DNA from: Metabacillus indicus LMG 22858
Lineage (GTDB): Bacteria; Bacillota; Bacilli; Bacillales; Bacillaceae
Assembly: GCF_000708755.2 (NCBI RefSeq)
Contig: NZ_JGVU02000007.1
Span: forward strand, 239,320-303,319
Length of the DNA stretch: 64,000 nt
Direction: 5' to 3'
Made by a program: the position numbers and the translations under genes. The notes beneath the pieces are model-generated. The model was given only the letters and a program-made list of their open reading frames with translations, was not told the DNA's origin and searched no databases. Numbering within the stretch: position 1 is the first letter of the stretch; every line of letters begins with the position of its first letter. Below, one piece after another: positions 38,006 to 53,648 of the stretch.

Positions 38006-39181
38006 TTATTGATAGATATGAACAGTCGGTTTTTCCTGGCCCGGTTTGCGGACGATCAGGGCTTCCTGGCCGCTTGTGGAGCTGATGTTAACTTCGACCG
38101 AAACGTAGTCCGGGAAGTAGTCCACGACTTTGCCGGTAGCAAACTGTGTAAATGCAATCACTTCTGATTTCCCGTAAAACTGCATCGGAATATCGATTTT
38201 CAGTTCCTGCATCTCTTCGCCTTTGTAGAAGGCTTTGCCGATAACACCTGTGTAGTTCGGGAAGAAGTCGTCAATGTCCTGTTTGAAGCGTTCGAACAAG
38301 TTGGCATCTTCGCGGTAGTTTTCCGTTCCTTCTGGCGACGGGAAGAAGACGTATTCTTCATCTACGCTGTCCCACTTGCCGATTGAACTGCTTCCTCCGT
38401 CAACGACAGTGCTTGCAATGAAGCTGCCTGGCACGATAGAGGATTTTGGCGCCTGTTTGTAAAGGGCAATGACTACTGGTACTTTTTCAAGCCCTTTTTG
38501 GCTTCTGACGCGCTTGATGACCTCTGCGGCCATTTTTTTGCCTTCTGCCTCTAATTGGCTGTCAGGAATCTTATATTCCCGCTGAGGCTCTCCTACGGCT
38601 TCACGGTAGTAATGGACTGAGTTCATCGCAAGTCCGATGACAACTCCGCCAAGCTCGACCGTATTTTCGCCTTTTCGGACCAAGTAGTTATGCTCAAGCA
38701 TATGAGCCAAATAAATCGGGCTTTTTTCGTTCTGCTGGATATAATCGCCTTCTGATGATTTCGGCGGATTAAGTCCTTCGTTTTTGAAACTTTTATCTGA
38801 TTTCTTCTCTTCAAGATCTTTTCCTTCAAGCTTTCTTCCAAGCCATGAACGGATTGTCTTCTCGTCGAGATATTGCCCTTCCTGATACAGATGGTTATCA
38901 GGCGGGAATTCTTCCTGAGCCATTCTCATCAGGCCCGTTTCAAACTCGTCAATATCAAGACGGGTATTGATGTTTTCTGCGACAAGGCCTCTTGCTTTGC
39001 CCTCTTTAAAAGGCAAAATCATTTTATAGTAGGAGTCTGAAATGTTGTACTTCGGAATGATCGCTTTTTCTGTTGAATCATCTTCCGTTTCCTGTACAAG
39101 CTCCTCCTCTTCACCAAAGCTCGGTGCGCAGGCTGACAAAAACAGGCAGCCTGCAAGCAGTATTACCATACCTTTTTTCAA
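38006..39181 (-). CDS. camS: CamS-family sex-pheromone lipoprotein precursor (YerH)
   Basis: A 391-residue lipoprotein of the CamS family, whose signal peptides release pheromone-like peptides in some Firmicutes. The signal peptide reads [18 protein letters not shown] with the acylated cysteine last, followed by acidic residues. The CamS domain covers the rest and includes [17 protein letters not shown] and [16 protein letters not shown] 39181 gives a canonical signal peptide and has AGAGGTG upstream; a GTG at 39193 would add MCSN before the basic start. Last gene of the pcrB-pcrA-ligA-camS operon. Confidence 0.9.
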   Translation of the reverse strand: MKKGMVILLAGCLFLSACAPSFGEEEELVQETEDDSTEKAIIPKYNISDSYYKMILPFKEGKARGLVAENINTRLDIDEFETGLMRMAQEEFPPDNHLYQEGQYLDEKTIRSWLGRKLEGKDLEEKKSDKSFKNEGLNPPKSSEGDYIQQNEKSPIYLAHMLEHNYLVRKGENTVELGGVVIGLAMNSVHYYREAVGEPQREYKIPDSQLEAEGKKMAAEVIKRVRSQKGLEKVPVVIALYKQAPKSSIVPGSFIASTVVDGGSSSIGKWDSVDEEYVFFPSPEGTENYREDANLFERFKQDIDDFFPNYTGVIGKAFYKGEEMQELKIDIPMQFYGKSEVIAFTQFATGKVVDYFPDYVSVEVNISSTSGQEALIVRKPGQEKPTVHIYQ

Positions 39182-39221
39182 GTTGGAACACACCTCTTTT
39201 AGTTTCTCCTCAAAAAGAAAT

Positions 39222-43465
<4,244 letters not shown>

Positions 43466-43531
43466 GTTCCGGACACCACCTTATATCAAACGTATGTTCT
43501 TATTTTATCTCATCACCTGAGTGTTATGCAA

Positions 43532-44218
43532 TTATGGTTTTACCGCTTTTACCGTTTTCAATGCGGCTTCCAGGTTCTCGTAAATAATGTTGCCGACAAC
43601 AACGGCATCGGCATGCTCGGCCATTTCGGCTGCCTGTTCAGGCGTCTGAATGCCGCCTCCGTAAAACAGTTTTGTCTCAGAAAGCACTTTGCCTGCCGCC
43701 TCCACAACATTCACATCGCCATAAGTTCCGCTGTACTCCAGATAGAAAATCGGCATGTGAAACATGTTTTCAGCCAGTCTTGCGTATGAGACCACGTCAT
43801 CAGCAGTCAATTCAGTCCTTGCATCTGTGAGCCTGGCTGCTTTGCAGTCCCCGTTCAGAATGCAGTAGCCTTCCACGAGGAGTTCATCCCAGTTCATAAG
43901 ATCTCCATATTCTTTTACCGCCTCATGATGCAGCCCCATTACCCATTTTGCATCCCTGCTGTTCATCACAGACGGGATGAAATACAAATCAAAACCGGGC
44001 ATGATCGACTCAATCTCTGATACCTCAAGCACACACGGCACAAGGTATCTTCTGATTCGGGACATTAAGTTTAACACATTATCCATCGTTACATTGTCGC
44101 TTCCCCCGACAATGATGGCATCTGTTCCTGACTCACATATTTTCTCGAGTGCAGCGTCGCTTATTTCTTTATCAGGATCGAGTTTGAATACATGCTTCCA
44201 CTCGCTCACATCATACAT
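43532..44218 (-). CDS. pcrB: Heptaprenylglyceryl phosphate synthase
   Basis: PcrB, 228 residues, the same length as the B. subtilis enzyme, a TIM-barrel prenyltransferase. It joins heptaprenyl diphosphate to glycerol-1-phosphate, making an archaeal-type ether lipid precursor. Visible motifs are [20 protein letters not shown] near 37, [11 protein letters not shown] and the phosphate-binding [15 protein letters not shown] lies before ATG 44218; an upstream TTG at 44236 would put this site inside the gene. First gene of pcrB-pcrA-ligA-camS. Confidence 0.95.
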   Translation of the reverse strand: MYDVSEWKHVFKLDPDKEISDAALEKICESGTDAIIVGGSDNVTMDNVLNLMSRIRRYLVPCVLEVSEIESIMPGFDLYFIPSVMNSRDAKWVMGLHHEAVKEYGDLMNWDELLVEGYCILNGDCKAARLTDARTELTADDVVSYARLAENMFHMPIFYLEYSGTYGDVNVVEAAGKVLSETKLFYGGGIQTPEQAAEMAEHADAVVVGNIIYENLEAALKTVKAVKP

Positions 44219-44385
44219 AGCCGTTCCTCCTAACAATCAGGTTCCATTCAAACATTATATCAAATTAATGCCCTGCAAAAAACGCACACATGCTATGAAG
44301 GTTTTGACAATCTGATTACGTTTTGGCGCAACTGTTCATAATTCTGCTTTTCAATGAAGAAACTAGCTCTATGGAGGGATGGACC

Positions 44386-45360
44386 TTGAATAATAAATAT
44401 CCGCTCAGTTCGTCTGAAATCGGGACACTGTGGCTTACATATCAGGAAAAAACAATGATTTTACGCGTATTGGAATACTTCATGGAAAAATCAGATGACC
44501 AGCAGGCGAAAAATATTATGGGCGGTCTTTGGCAGGAACTCAATCACTTCGTCACAAAAATGGAAGGCATTGTTGAGCAGGAGGGCGTTGCGATTCCTAA
44601 GGGGTTTACTGAGAATGATGTGAATCTGCAGGCTCCAAAGCTTTATGACAACGGATTTGACATCATGTTTCTCCGTATTTTAAAAGAAGTCAGCATGGGG
44701 ATGTACACACTCAATATGAATATGGCCTACCGCGATGATGTAATGTCTATTTATGAAGGACTCACGTCAACGACGCAAAAAGTGTATAAGCTTTCCACAC
44801 ATTATCTTTTGGAGAAAGGGATTTTAACCCTTCCTCCCTTGGTGGAAAAGCCAAAAACGGCCGAGTTTATTAAAGATGAATCGTATCTTGACGGCTTTCC
44901 GTTTTTTAAAGACAGCCGCGCACTGAACGACATTGAAATCGGAAATCTTCATCACTGCATCGAAACGAACAATATCGGCATGCTGCTGGTGACAGGATTT
45001 GCGCAGTGCTCAGCAACTCCTGAGATTAAGGACTACTTTTTAAAAGGAAAAAAGCTTGCGAAAAAACAAATAGAAACCTTTGAAAAACTGCTTTTGGATA
45101 GCAATGTGCAGTTCTCAGCAGGAGCAGGCGGCACCGTGACCTCCTCTGCCGCTGCACCGTTTTCGGAAAAACTGATGATGTTCTGCGTATACTTGCTGAA
45201 CGGCTTTGGCCTCGTCGGCAGCAGCTTCGGGACGATCTTCAGCCTGCGCAGCGACTTATCGCTGAAAACCGCTTTGATTGGAAAAGATATTTTCTTTTAT
45301 GCAACTGAAGGAATTAAGCTGATGATTGAAAATGGGTGGTTTGAGGAACCGCCTGAGTAA
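44386..45360 (+). CDS. DUF3231 family protein
   Basis: A 324-residue, mostly helical protein made of two related halves, each resembling a ferritin-like four-helix unit; the second begins near LNDIEIGNLHHCIETN. DUF3231 proteins occur in spore-forming Bacilli, and some relatives are spore coat-like. Function is not known. TTG 44386 is chosen because GGAGGG lies nine bases upstream. It is an isolated plus-strand gene inserted between pcrB and yerC, ending in a shared terminator. Confidence 0.85.
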   Translation: MNNKYPLSSSEIGTLWLTYQEKTMILRVLEYFMEKSDDQQAKNIMGGLWQELNHFVTKMEGIVEQEGVAIPKGFTENDVNLQAPKLYDNGFDIMFLRILKEVSMGMYTLNMNMAYRDDVMSIYEGLTSTTQKVYKLSTHYLLEKGILTLPPLVEKPKTAEFIKDESYLDGFPFFKDSRALNDIEIGNLHHCIETNNIGMLLVTGFAQCSATPEIKDYFLKGKKLAKKQIETFEKLLLDSNVQFSAGAGGTVTSSAAAPFSEKLMMFCVYLLNGFGLVGSSFGTIFSLRSDLSLKTALIGKDIFFYATEGIKLMIENGWFEEPPE

Positions 45361-45391
45361 AATTTGAGCGGAGCTGCAAAAATGCCAAAAT

Positions 45392-45421
45392 AAAAAGGCT
45401 GAAGAATTCTTCAGCCTTTTT
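45392..45421. terminator. Shared terminator between DUF3231 gene and yerC
   Basis: AAAAAGGCTGAAGAATTCTT continues into CAGCCTTTTT, a perfect palindrome with A and T runs on both strands, between two convergent genes. Confidence 0.92.
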
Positions 45422-45425
45422 GCTA

Positions 45426-45734
45426 TTAAGATTCTTTCGGCTCCTGTGCGCCGATGCGCTCAAGAGCCATCGTATAGGCATCGTTGCCGTAGTTCAGGCA
45501 GCGTTTTACACGCGAGATCGTCGCTGTGCTTGCGCCTGTCTCTGTTTCGATTTTATGATAAGTAAAGCCTTCGCGCAGCATGCGCGCCACTTCCAGGCGT
45601 TGGGCAAGTGACTGAATTTCGTTTACTGTGCAGAGATCATCGAAAAATCGATAGCATTCATCCAGATTTTTAAGTGAGAGGACAGATTCAAATAATTGGT
45701 CAAGTTCTTTTCCCCGTAATTTTTCGATTTGCAT
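45426..45734 (-). CDS. yerC: YerC/YecD TrpR-related DNA-binding protein
   Basis: A 102-residue protein of the YerC family, related to the tryptophan repressor fold. It starts MQIEKLRGKELDQLF; the helix-turn-helix is REGFTYHKIETETGASTATI near residues 60-80, followed by SRVKRCLNYG. AAAAGGAG before ATG 45734 fixes the start; the frame is open upstream but without a site. It is the last gene of a yerA-yerB-yerC group. The target genes of this family are not established. Confidence 0.92.
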   Translation of the reverse strand: MQIEKLRGKELDQLFESVLSLKNLDECYRFFDDLCTVNEIQSLAQRLEVARMLREGFTYHKIETETGASTATISRVKRCLNYGNDAYTMALERIGAQEPKES

Positions 45735-45757
45735 GTTGATTCTCCTTTTTAAAAGAT

Positions 45758-46783
45758 TTAGTGGAGGGTCACTTGATTGAGATGGGGCACGATGCTGATC
45801 CATGTTTTCCCCGGAACAAGCTTTACCTGCTCTCCGTTCAAATACGGCAGGATCCGTCCGTCCGCATTGCGCCATTCTACCTCGCGGCTGACACCATGCT
45901 GAAGGAGGATTGCTTTGCCGCCATCAGTAAGGTTAATGGACCTTCTTCCTTGTTTATCCATAATTTCGTGAGTCATTTCAGCAATAAGTACATTACTGGG
46001 TGCTACAGCTTCATCTGACTCGAGATCTTTAGTCTGTTCGGTACTATATCTGAAATAGGTCTGTGATTGTTTGTCATAAATAAACTGCGACTGAAAAGTG
46101 TCAGATTTATCGTAGCGGATGACGGCTTCAGCTGCGGATTCCCCCTGAAGTTTATTACCTTCCGCCGCTTTCATAAACGGCAGCGGGTCCGGCTTCTGCG
46201 ATAAATCCGCTTTATTCAGCTCTGCACCTTTTTTTATATGTTCGGATGAGATATAAGAATTGTGCGGGGCTTTCCTGAAATCCGCCCTTTGAAAAAGCGT
46301 GCCGTCGTAAAACATACCGTTTAAGAAGTCATGGTTTCCGTCTTCAAGCCGTTCGCGCGCCTGAGGGCTCCAGCCGTGGCTTATGAAAAAAGCATTGTAG
46401 CCGTCTGCAAGATCAACATAATATTCTCTTGCACTACGGACGGGACCGATCATCTCCGGAAGCTCGCTTTGATAGATGGCTAAAAACCTTGTGATGCTGC
46501 CTTCTGCAAGCACTTCATAGACAATGTCCGCTTTGTGGAGTCCTGACTGCGGCCGGGCTGCAGGGTGATTATTGATCATCACGGCAAAAGCACGGTTTCC
46601 CAGGTTCTCTGATAAAAGGCCCGTCAGAGGATAGAAGCTTATTTCTTCAGCAGGAGCTGATGGTTCCTGCTTTATCACGCTTGGTTTTGGCACGCTGCTC
46701 TCTTCTTTGACGCATGCTGTGCACAATGCAAGCAGCATAACTGCCGCCAACAGCCGCTGTAAGTTCTTCTTGATGGTTTTCAC
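45758..46783 (-). CDS. yerB: DUF3048 domain lipoprotein YerB
   Basis: A 341-residue lipoprotein. The signal peptide ends with the lipobox ALCTACVK. The DUF3048 domain shows FAVMINNHPAARPQSGLHKADIVYEV and PVRSAREYYVDLADGYNAFF, then a C-terminal DUF3048 half with ILLQHGVSREVEWR. It is exposed on the outer face of the membrane. Function is unknown. It lies 33 bp after yerA and 23 bp before yerC, likely one transcript. Confidence 0.93.
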   Translation of the reverse strand: MKTIKKNLQRLLAAVMLLALCTACVKEESSVPKPSVIKQEPSAPAEEISFYPLTGLLSENLGNRAFAVMINNHPAARPQSGLHKADIVYEVLAEGSITRFLAIYQSELPEMIGPVRSAREYYVDLADGYNAFFISHGWSPQARERLEDGNHDFLNGMFYDGTLFQRADFRKAPHNSYISSEHIKKGAELNKADLSQKPDPLPFMKAAEGNKLQGESAAEAVIRYDKSDTFQSQFIYDKQSQTYFRYSTEQTKDLESDEAVAPSNVLIAEMTHEIMDKQGRRSINLTDGGKAILLQHGVSREVEWRNADGRILPYLNGEQVKLVPGKTWISIVPHLNQVTLH

Positions 46784-46816
46784 GTGAGTTTGACTCCTTT
46801 TGCTTCCTTTTATATT

Positions 46817-48550
46817 TTAACGCATTATCGGCGGAAAGAGTATTATTTTTTTGAGCACATCATAGATCCCCGCTGGCGTTATTCTGATATAAGGCAAATG
46901 AGTCGATAAGAGGAAAAACAGAGAGTAAACAGGGTCCCCGAACAGATAGCCTCTTTCCGCCAAAAGACTTCTGAATGTCTCCTCCTGATTTACCACTTCC
47001 TGAAACGGCTGCAAAGATGCTCCGCCGCCAATTCCAAGCGGAATCTCGTGCAGAACTTCTCCTTTTTCTGCTAAAACGATACCCCCGCCAAGCTCCTTCA
47101 TCCTCTGAAAAGCAGTGATCATATCGTGCTTGCTTTTTCCGATTAGAATAATGTCACCTGTTGTTGAGTACGAGCTTGCAAGTCCGCCGAGACTTGAGGC
47201 AAAACCTTTCAGCATGGTGTTGATTCTCCATTTTCCTCTTTTATCAATGAGAGCGAGAAAGCATTCATCGTGACTGTCACTGAGCTCATCAAAGGAATGA
47301 TCAACGGTGATCCTGTATGGTTCGATGATCACGTCATTTTTCATCTTCAGGCCCATAGCCATGGAAAATTGCAGATCATTAAGGGAGAGTGACCAATTCA
47401 GCTGCAGAGGTTCAAGTCCTGTCTGTTTCCAGTAAAAAGAAGGAAACTCAGCTGCGACTCCAGCTTTTTTAAGCCACTTTCCTTTAGCGAGCACACTGAC
47501 AGGAAGCGGCTGGTCAATCGCTGAAAGGATATTCAGATTGGCCATTCTTCCAGGTGCCACCGCCCCCGTCACTTCTTCCATCCGGTAATAGCGGGCCGCA
47601 TTGAAGCTTGCCATATGGTAGGCATCGACTGCAGGAATACCGCTTTCCATCGCCATTTTTATCAGACTGTCTATCATGCCGTCCTTATAAAAATGCGGCG
47701 TTGATCCGTCTGTTGTAAAAAAGAAGTGATCATACGAAGTGATTTCTTTCTCCCGGATGCCTTTTAGCAGCTCTGGCAGATCCGGCCTAATGGATGAATG
47801 GCGCAGGGCTACCGTATAGCCTAGAGAAAGCCTTTCGACTACATCCCCGCCTGTCATCGCCTCGTGGTCGCAATCTGCACCGAAAAGCTTCATTTTGGTA
47901 AGCGTACCGGCAGAAGCACCCGGAAAATGCCCCTCTATCCGCTTCCCCTTGCCTTTTATCTCCTTCATCCACGACAGCATGAGATCATCATCCTGCAATA
48001 GCTTTGGCCAGCCGGTTAATTCACCGCCTTGAATAACATATTCAGAATCCATCCATTTTTTCATAAAATCCAGAGATAAAATACCTGTTTCATCCGGTAC
48101 TTCCGTTTGCAGGTCAAACCGTGCCCACCAGTAATACTGAACTTGGCTGCGATTGATTTCCTCCAAAAAAGAAAACGCTTTCTTTTTGTCGGACTGAAAA
48201 AGCAGAAATAAATTATCACAGATCATGCTTGTTGTACCGAACTGCGACACATACTCTCCGAAAGAAAGGGGATTATAAAGTTGAAACGGGTGGGCGTGCG
48301 GCTCAATATAGCCGGGTACAATAAACTGCCCTTCACAATCCGCTGTTTCTTTTGCGGAGGCCGGGAGATTTTCTCCTATATAAACAATCCGGTCATCTTT
48401 AATCCAAATATGGGCCTTTACCCATCTCTTTAAATAAGAGTTCAGATAGGTACCATTTTTCAGCAAAAGATCCGGAGGCTCTTGTCCGGATGCTGCGTCA
48501 ATATGGCCTCTGATCTCCCGGATTTTCCACGGAGCATTTGGCTTTGGCAT
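46817..48550 (-). CDS. yerA: Putative adenine deaminase-like amidohydrolase YerA
   Basis: A 577-residue amidohydrolase of the adenine deaminase group, related to B. subtilis YerA. The metal motif is HAH in PGYIEPHAHPFQLYNP near 80. Further candidate ligands are in EGHFPGAS and FTTDGSTPHF, and the C-terminal domain has SIRPDLPELL upstream and GGIVLAEKGEVLHEIPLGIGG. Deamination of adenine to hypoxanthine would fit its place beside the purine operon, but the YerA branch differs from AdeC and its true substrate is uncertain. First gene of yerA-yerB-yerC. Confidence 0.87.
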   Translation of the reverse strand: MPKPNAPWKIREIRGHIDAASGQEPPDLLLKNGTYLNSYLKRWVKAHIWIKDDRIVYIGENLPASAKETADCEGQFIVPGYIEPHAHPFQLYNPLSFGEYVSQFGTTSMICDNLFLLFQSDKKKAFSFLEEINRSQVQYYWWARFDLQTEVPDETGILSLDFMKKWMDSEYVIQGGELTGWPKLLQDDDLMLSWMKEIKGKGKRIEGHFPGASAGTLTKMKLFGADCDHEAMTGGDVVERLSLGYTVALRHSSIRPDLPELLKGIREKEITSYDHFFFTTDGSTPHFYKDGMIDSLIKMAMESGIPAVDAYHMASFNAARYYRMEEVTGAVAPGRMANLNILSAIDQPLPVSVLAKGKWLKKAGVAAEFPSFYWKQTGLEPLQLNWSLSLNDLQFSMAMGLKMKNDVIIEPYRITVDHSFDELSDSHDECFLALIDKRGKWRINTMLKGFASSLGGLASSYSTTGDIILIGKSKHDMITAFQRMKELGGGIVLAEKGEVLHEIPLGIGGGASLQPFQEVVNQEETFRSLLAERGYLFGDPVYSLFFLLSTHLPYIRITPAGIYDVLKKIILFPPIMR

Positions 48551-48641
48551 GACAGCACCTCCCTGAAGGTCTTTTCAATATGGTAACATATTCAATTTAT
48601 TAACGCACTAAAGAATTTCTCGAAAAAGGAGTCTGATCTAT

Positions 48642-48884
48642 ATGAAACCAAACATCGGCATCGTAAACGGTCTTGTCCGCATCACAATTGGACTTTTCCT
48701 GCTCTCATGGGCATCGGCCAAATATTCAAAGAAGCCATGGAAAGAATCTGCCCTGCTTGTCATGCTGCTCGGCGCCATGAAAGTCGGAGAAGGAATCCTT
48801 CGTTTCTGCCCGCTTACATTTATGTATCAGGAGTATAAAAAAGAGGATTTGGAGTTTGAGGATAAGACTTATAATCCATCTTAA
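48642..48884 (+). CDS. DUF2892 (YgaP-type transmembrane) small protein
   Basis: An 80-residue protein starting MKPNIGIVNGLVRITIGLFL, the standard DUF2892 pattern, with two hydrophobic helices (about 9-27 and 38-55) and an acidic tail. The family forms small inner-membrane hairpins, sometimes fused to rhodaneses. AAAAGGAG lies before ATG 48642. It is a single gene between yerA (divergent) and the purD region. Confidence 0.85.
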   Translation: MKPNIGIVNGLVRITIGLFLLSWASAKYSKKPWKESALLVMLLGAMKVGEGILRFCPLTFMYQEYKKEDLEFEDKTYNPS

Positions 48885-48888
48885 AAGC

Positions 48889-48946
48889 AAAAGCGCAAGC
48901 GCCTTGTTCTGACAGAGGATCTAGGCGCTGGAGCTGGACGAGGATA
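48889..48946. repeat. Short interspersed repeat with GC-rich complementary ends
   Basis: AAAGCGCAAGCGCC near the start and GGCGCTGGAGCTGGAC near the end are largely complementary. The right end resembles the ends of the larger repeats at 58956-59202 (GGNGCTGGAGCCGGAC), so it is probably a short member of the same family. Confidence 0.6.
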
Positions 48947-49004
48947 ACCTTGTTATATTATCTACAGCCTTTTATTCCTTATAATTTCGTCAACAAGAAC
49001 AAAT

Positions 49005-49030
49005 AACCCCCAAATCATCATTTGGGGGTT
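49005..49030. terminator. Hairpin terminator downstream of purD
   Basis: AACCCCCAAAT and ATTTGGGGGTT pair around CATC. It lies past the end of the purine operon on the minus strand and after the DUF2892 gene on the plus strand, so it may serve both. Confidence 0.7.
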
Positions 49031-49067
49031 TGCTTAAATATATCATCAATCAAAAGAGGTGAACATC

Positions 49068-50430
<1,363 letters not shown>

Positions 50431-50439
50431 CTAAAGTAA

Positions 50440-50463
50440 GCGTGCGGGCCATATGCCGCACGC
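50440..50463 (-). other. GC-rich hairpin between purH and purD
   Basis: GCGTGCGG and CCGCACGC flank an eight-base loop without a following T run. It may adjust purD expression or mRNA stability within the operon. Confidence 0.55.
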
Positions 50464-50470
50464 CCAAAGA

Positions 50471-52009
50471 TTAATGTTTAAAATGTCTTACCCCAGTAAA
50501 GACCATGGCAATGCCGTATTCATCTGCTTTTTTAATTGAATCCTCATCTTTAATGGATCCGCCCGGCTGAATGATGGCCGTCACACCCGCTTTGGCTGCC
50601 GCTTCCACTGTGTCGCTCATAGGGAAGAACGCATCAGATCCCATCGCGCTGCCTTTTGCAAGCCTGCCCGCCTGCTCAATCGCGATGTTTGCTGCGCCGA
50701 CGCGGTTCATCTGGCCAGCGCCAACACCAATTGTCATCTGATTTTTAGCAAGAACGATCGCGTTCGATTTCACATGCTTAACGACCTTCCAGGCAAGCTT
50801 GAGGTCTTCCCACTCCTGCTCAGACGGCTCGCGTCTTGTAGGAATGGTGATTTTGGCGTCATCAAACGACAGCGTGTCCTCATCCTGTACAAGAAGTCCG
50901 CCATGAATAGAGGTAACCTGCTGATCCTGCGCTTCTGCACCGAGAACATCCAAAGTCAGAAGGCGCAGGTTTTTCTTGGATGTTAAAATCTCAAGAGCTT
51001 CCTCGCTGAAGGATGGTGCTATAACGATTTCAAGGAAAATCTCATGAAGCTTGTGCGCCGTATCCGCATCGACCTCATGATTCAGAGCAATGATGCCTCC
51101 GAAAATCGATGTCGGATCTGCTTCGTATGCGCGCGTGAACGCTTCAAAGATAGTTCCTCCTGTACCTACACCGCAAGGGTTCATATGCTTAACAGCAACA
51201 GCTGCAGGCTGCGTAAATTCTCTTACGATTTGAAGAGCGGCATCCGCATCTTTAATGTTGTTGTAAGAGAGCTCTTTGCCGTGAAGCTGAACCGCTTCTG
51301 CAATCGAGACGGTGCCTGCCAGCGGCTTTTTATAGAACGTCGCTTTTTGATGCGGATTTTCGCCGTAGCGGAGCGACTGTTTTTTCTCGTATGTGTACGT
51401 GACCGTTTCAGGATCTTCTTCACCTACTGCGTTTGTTAAAAACTCAGCAATCAGCGCATCATAAGAAGCTGTGTGGCGGAAGACTTTCGCGGCAAGCTTT
51501 TGCTTTGCTGCAAGAGAGACTGCCTTCTCCGCTTTGATTTGCTCAAGAACGTCTGCATAATCTGCAGGATCGACAACAACTGTTACGTCCTGATGATTTT
51601 TCGCAGCCGAGCGCAGCATCGTCGGTCCGCCGATATCAATGTTTTCAATCGCGTCATCGAACGTTACATCCTTTTTGGAGATGGTTTCTTTAAAAGGATA
51701 AAGGTTCACGACAACAAGATCGATTGGAAGAATGCTGTTTTCTTCAAGCTGCTTCATATGATCCGGATTGCTGCGGACGGCAAGCAATCCGCCGTGAATG
51801 TTCGGATGAAGCGTTTTGACGCGGCCATCCATGATTTCAGGAAATCCGGTCACTTCGGAAATTCCCGTCACCTTCACGTTGTTCTCCTGAAGCAATTTTT
51901 TCGTCCCGCCGGTTGAAATGACTTCAATGCCCTGCTCAACAAGTCCGGCAGCGAACGGAATAATGCCTTCTTTATCTGAAACACTGACAAGTGCCCGTTT
52001 GATTGTCAT
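50471..52009 (-). CDS. purH: Bifunctional AICAR transformylase / IMP cyclohydrolase
   Basis: PurH, 512 residues, performs the last two steps to IMP. The N-terminal MGS-like cyclohydrolase domain has [13 protein letters not shown] and [11 protein letters not shown]. The C-terminal AICAR transformylase has the catalytic lysine-histidine pair in [11 protein letters not shown] near 266 and [13 protein letters not shown]. Two bases separate it from purN. Cytosolic. Confidence 0.97.
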   Translation of the reverse strand: MTIKRALVSVSDKEGIIPFAAGLVEQGIEVISTGGTKKLLQENNVKVTGISEVTGFPEIMDGRVKTLHPNIHGGLLAVRSNPDHMKQLEENSILPIDLVVVNLYPFKETISKKDVTFDDAIENIDIGGPTMLRSAAKNHQDVTVVVDPADYADVLEQIKAEKAVSLAAKQKLAAKVFRHTASYDALIAEFLTNAVGEEDPETVTYTYEKKQSLRYGENPHQKATFYKKPLAGTVSIAEAVQLHGKELSYNNIKDADAALQIVREFTQPAAVAVKHMNPCGVGTGGTIFEAFTRAYEADPTSIFGGIIALNHEVDADTAHKLHEIFLEIVIAPSFSEEALEILTSKKNLRLLTLDVLGAEAQDQQVTSIHGGLLVQDEDTLSFDDAKITIPTRREPSEQEWEDLKLAWKVVKHVKSNAIVLAKNQMTIGVGAGQMNRVGAANIAIEQAGRLAKGSAMGSDAFFPMSDTVEAAAKAGVTAIIQPGGSIKDEDSIKKADEYGIAMVFTGVRHFKH

Positions 52010-52011
52010 AG

Positions 52012-52593
52012 TTACACCTCTAGTTTTCGTTTTTGAAAGAGAGACTGCAGAACATGCGGATAATAGGCATGCTCAAGCTGATGGATTTTTTCTGCCAAGG
52101 TTTCAGGCGTATCTGTGTCCTCCACCTCAAGTGCCTGCTGAGCAATAATCGGCCCTGTGTCCATGCCCGCATCTACAAAGTGTATCGTAATGCCGGTGAC
52201 TTTTACGCCTGCGCGAAAAGCCTGGCCGATGGCGTCCTTGCCTGGAAAAGCAGGCAGAAGCGACGGATGCAGATTTATGATGCGTTCAGGGCAGGCAGTA
52301 AGAAGCGTCTCACCAATCAGTCTCATATAGCCTGCAAGTACCACATAGTTTACACCATACTGTTCCAGCTGGCGAAGAATCAGCGTCTCAAAAGCTGCTT
52401 TGCTGCTGAATTCCTTCGGTGAAAACTCAAACACCGGAATGTTTTCCTTTTGCGCACGTTCAACAACCCTTGCTCCCGGTCTGTCGCAAACCAAAAGGAC
52501 AACCTCTGCCTCAAGCTTTCCCCTCTTGATTTCATTCAGGATGGCCTGGAAATTCGAGCCGGATCCTGAAGCAAATACGGCGATTTTCATCAT
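52012..52593 (-). CDS. purN: Phosphoribosylglycinamide formyltransferase
   Basis: PurN, 193 residues, transfers a formyl group from 10-formyl-THF to GAR. It begins [16 protein letters not shown]; the catalytic Asn-His-Asp set is represented by [13 protein letters not shown] near 106 and [17 protein letters not shown] text ([14 protein letters not shown]). ATG 52593 overlaps the purM stop (ATGA); the next codon is also ATG, so the start may be either. Confidence 0.96.
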   Translation of the reverse strand: MMKIAVFASGSGSNFQAILNEIKRGKLEAEVVLLVCDRPGARVVERAQKENIPVFEFSPKEFSSKAAFETLILRQLEQYGVNYVVLAGYMRLIGETLLTACPERIINLHPSLLPAFPGKDAIGQAFRAGVKVTGITIHFVDAGMDTGPIIAQQALEVEDTDTPETLAEKIHQLEHAYYPHVLQSLFQKRKLEV

Positions 52594-53630
52594 GAGAGAG
52601 CGCCTCCGCCGAATGTGACCCCACTGCCTTCTTTTACACGGCCGATGATAAAGGCTTTTTCGCCGTTCTTTTCAAGCTCGCTGATGACTGCATGCATTTG
52701 GCTGTAATCCACTGCAAGCACAAAGCCGATGCCCATATTGAAGATGTTGAACATTTCTTCTTGGCTTAGTGACCCTTTTTCCTGAAGAAGATCAAATACA
52801 GCAGGTATCGGCCATGAACCAAAGTCGATTTCAGCGCTGAGGCCCTCAGGAAGCATTCTTGGGATATTTTCAATAAAACCGCCGCCCGTAATATGGGCCA
52901 TACCGTCCACTTTATATTTTTTCAGCACGTTTAGGACCGGCTTCACATAGATTTTTGTTGGAGTGAGAAGCTCTTCGCCAAGCGGTTTCTCAAGCGGCTG
53001 AACGTTCTCATCAAGAGATAAACCGCCGTCTTCAAGCAAAATCTTGCGCACAAGAGAAAACCCATTGCTGTGAAGGCCGCTTGAAGCAAGGCCGATCAGC
53101 ACATGGCCGGCACGGATATTCTCACCGGTTACAATGTCTTCCTTTTCCGCTGCGCCAACTGAAAAGCCTGCGATATCATACTCTTCACCGTCATAAAGTC
53201 CCGGCATCTCAGCCGTTTCACCGCCGACCAGCGCACAGCCTGCCTGCTCGCATCCGTCTGCAACGCCTTTGACGATCTGTTCAATTTTAGCAGGCTCCGC
53301 TTTTCCAAGAGCAAGATAGTCCAGGAAAAATAGGGGCTCTGCACCCTGTGCAAGAATATCGTTCACACACATGGCAACCGCATCCACCCCGATGGTATCA
53401 TGCTGATTCATCTGAAAAGCAAGCTTGAGCTTTGTGCCGACCCCGTCTGTTCCTGAAACAAGGACAGGCTGTTTGAGTTTCAGCTCAGAAAGGTCGAACA
53501 TGCCGCCGAAGCCGCCGAGGCTTCCCATGACGCCTTTTCTCATTGTTTTTGCGACATGCTTTTTCATTCGCGAAACAGCTTCATACCCTGCTTCGATATC
53601 TACGCCTGCCTGCTTATATGCGTTTGACAT
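52590..53630 (-). CDS. purM: Phosphoribosylformylglycinamidine cyclo-ligase
   Basis: PurM, 346 residues, closes the imidazole ring to form AIR using ATP. It is an AIRS-family enzyme with [15 protein letters not shown] near 59, [22 protein letters not shown] near 82 and GGETAEMPG near 137. The C-terminal half has [14 protein letters not shown]. It sits 18 bp after purF and overlaps purN by four bases. Confidence 0.97.
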   Translation of the reverse strand: MSNAYKQAGVDIEAGYEAVSRMKKHVAKTMRKGVMGSLGGFGGMFDLSELKLKQPVLVSGTDGVGTKLKLAFQMNQHDTIGVDAVAMCVNDILAQGAEPLFFLDYLALGKAEPAKIEQIVKGVADGCEQAGCALVGGETAEMPGLYDGEEYDIAGFSVGAAEKEDIVTGENIRAGHVLIGLASSGLHSNGFSLVRKILLEDGGLSLDENVQPLEKPLGEELLTPTKIYVKPVLNVLKKYKVDGMAHITGGGFIENIPRMLPEGLSAEIDFGSWPIPAVFDLLQEKGSLSQEEMFNIFNMGIGFVLAVDYSQMHAVISELEKNGEKAFIIGRVKEGSGVTFGGGALS

Positions 53631-53648
53631 CCTTTATTCCTCCCGCTC

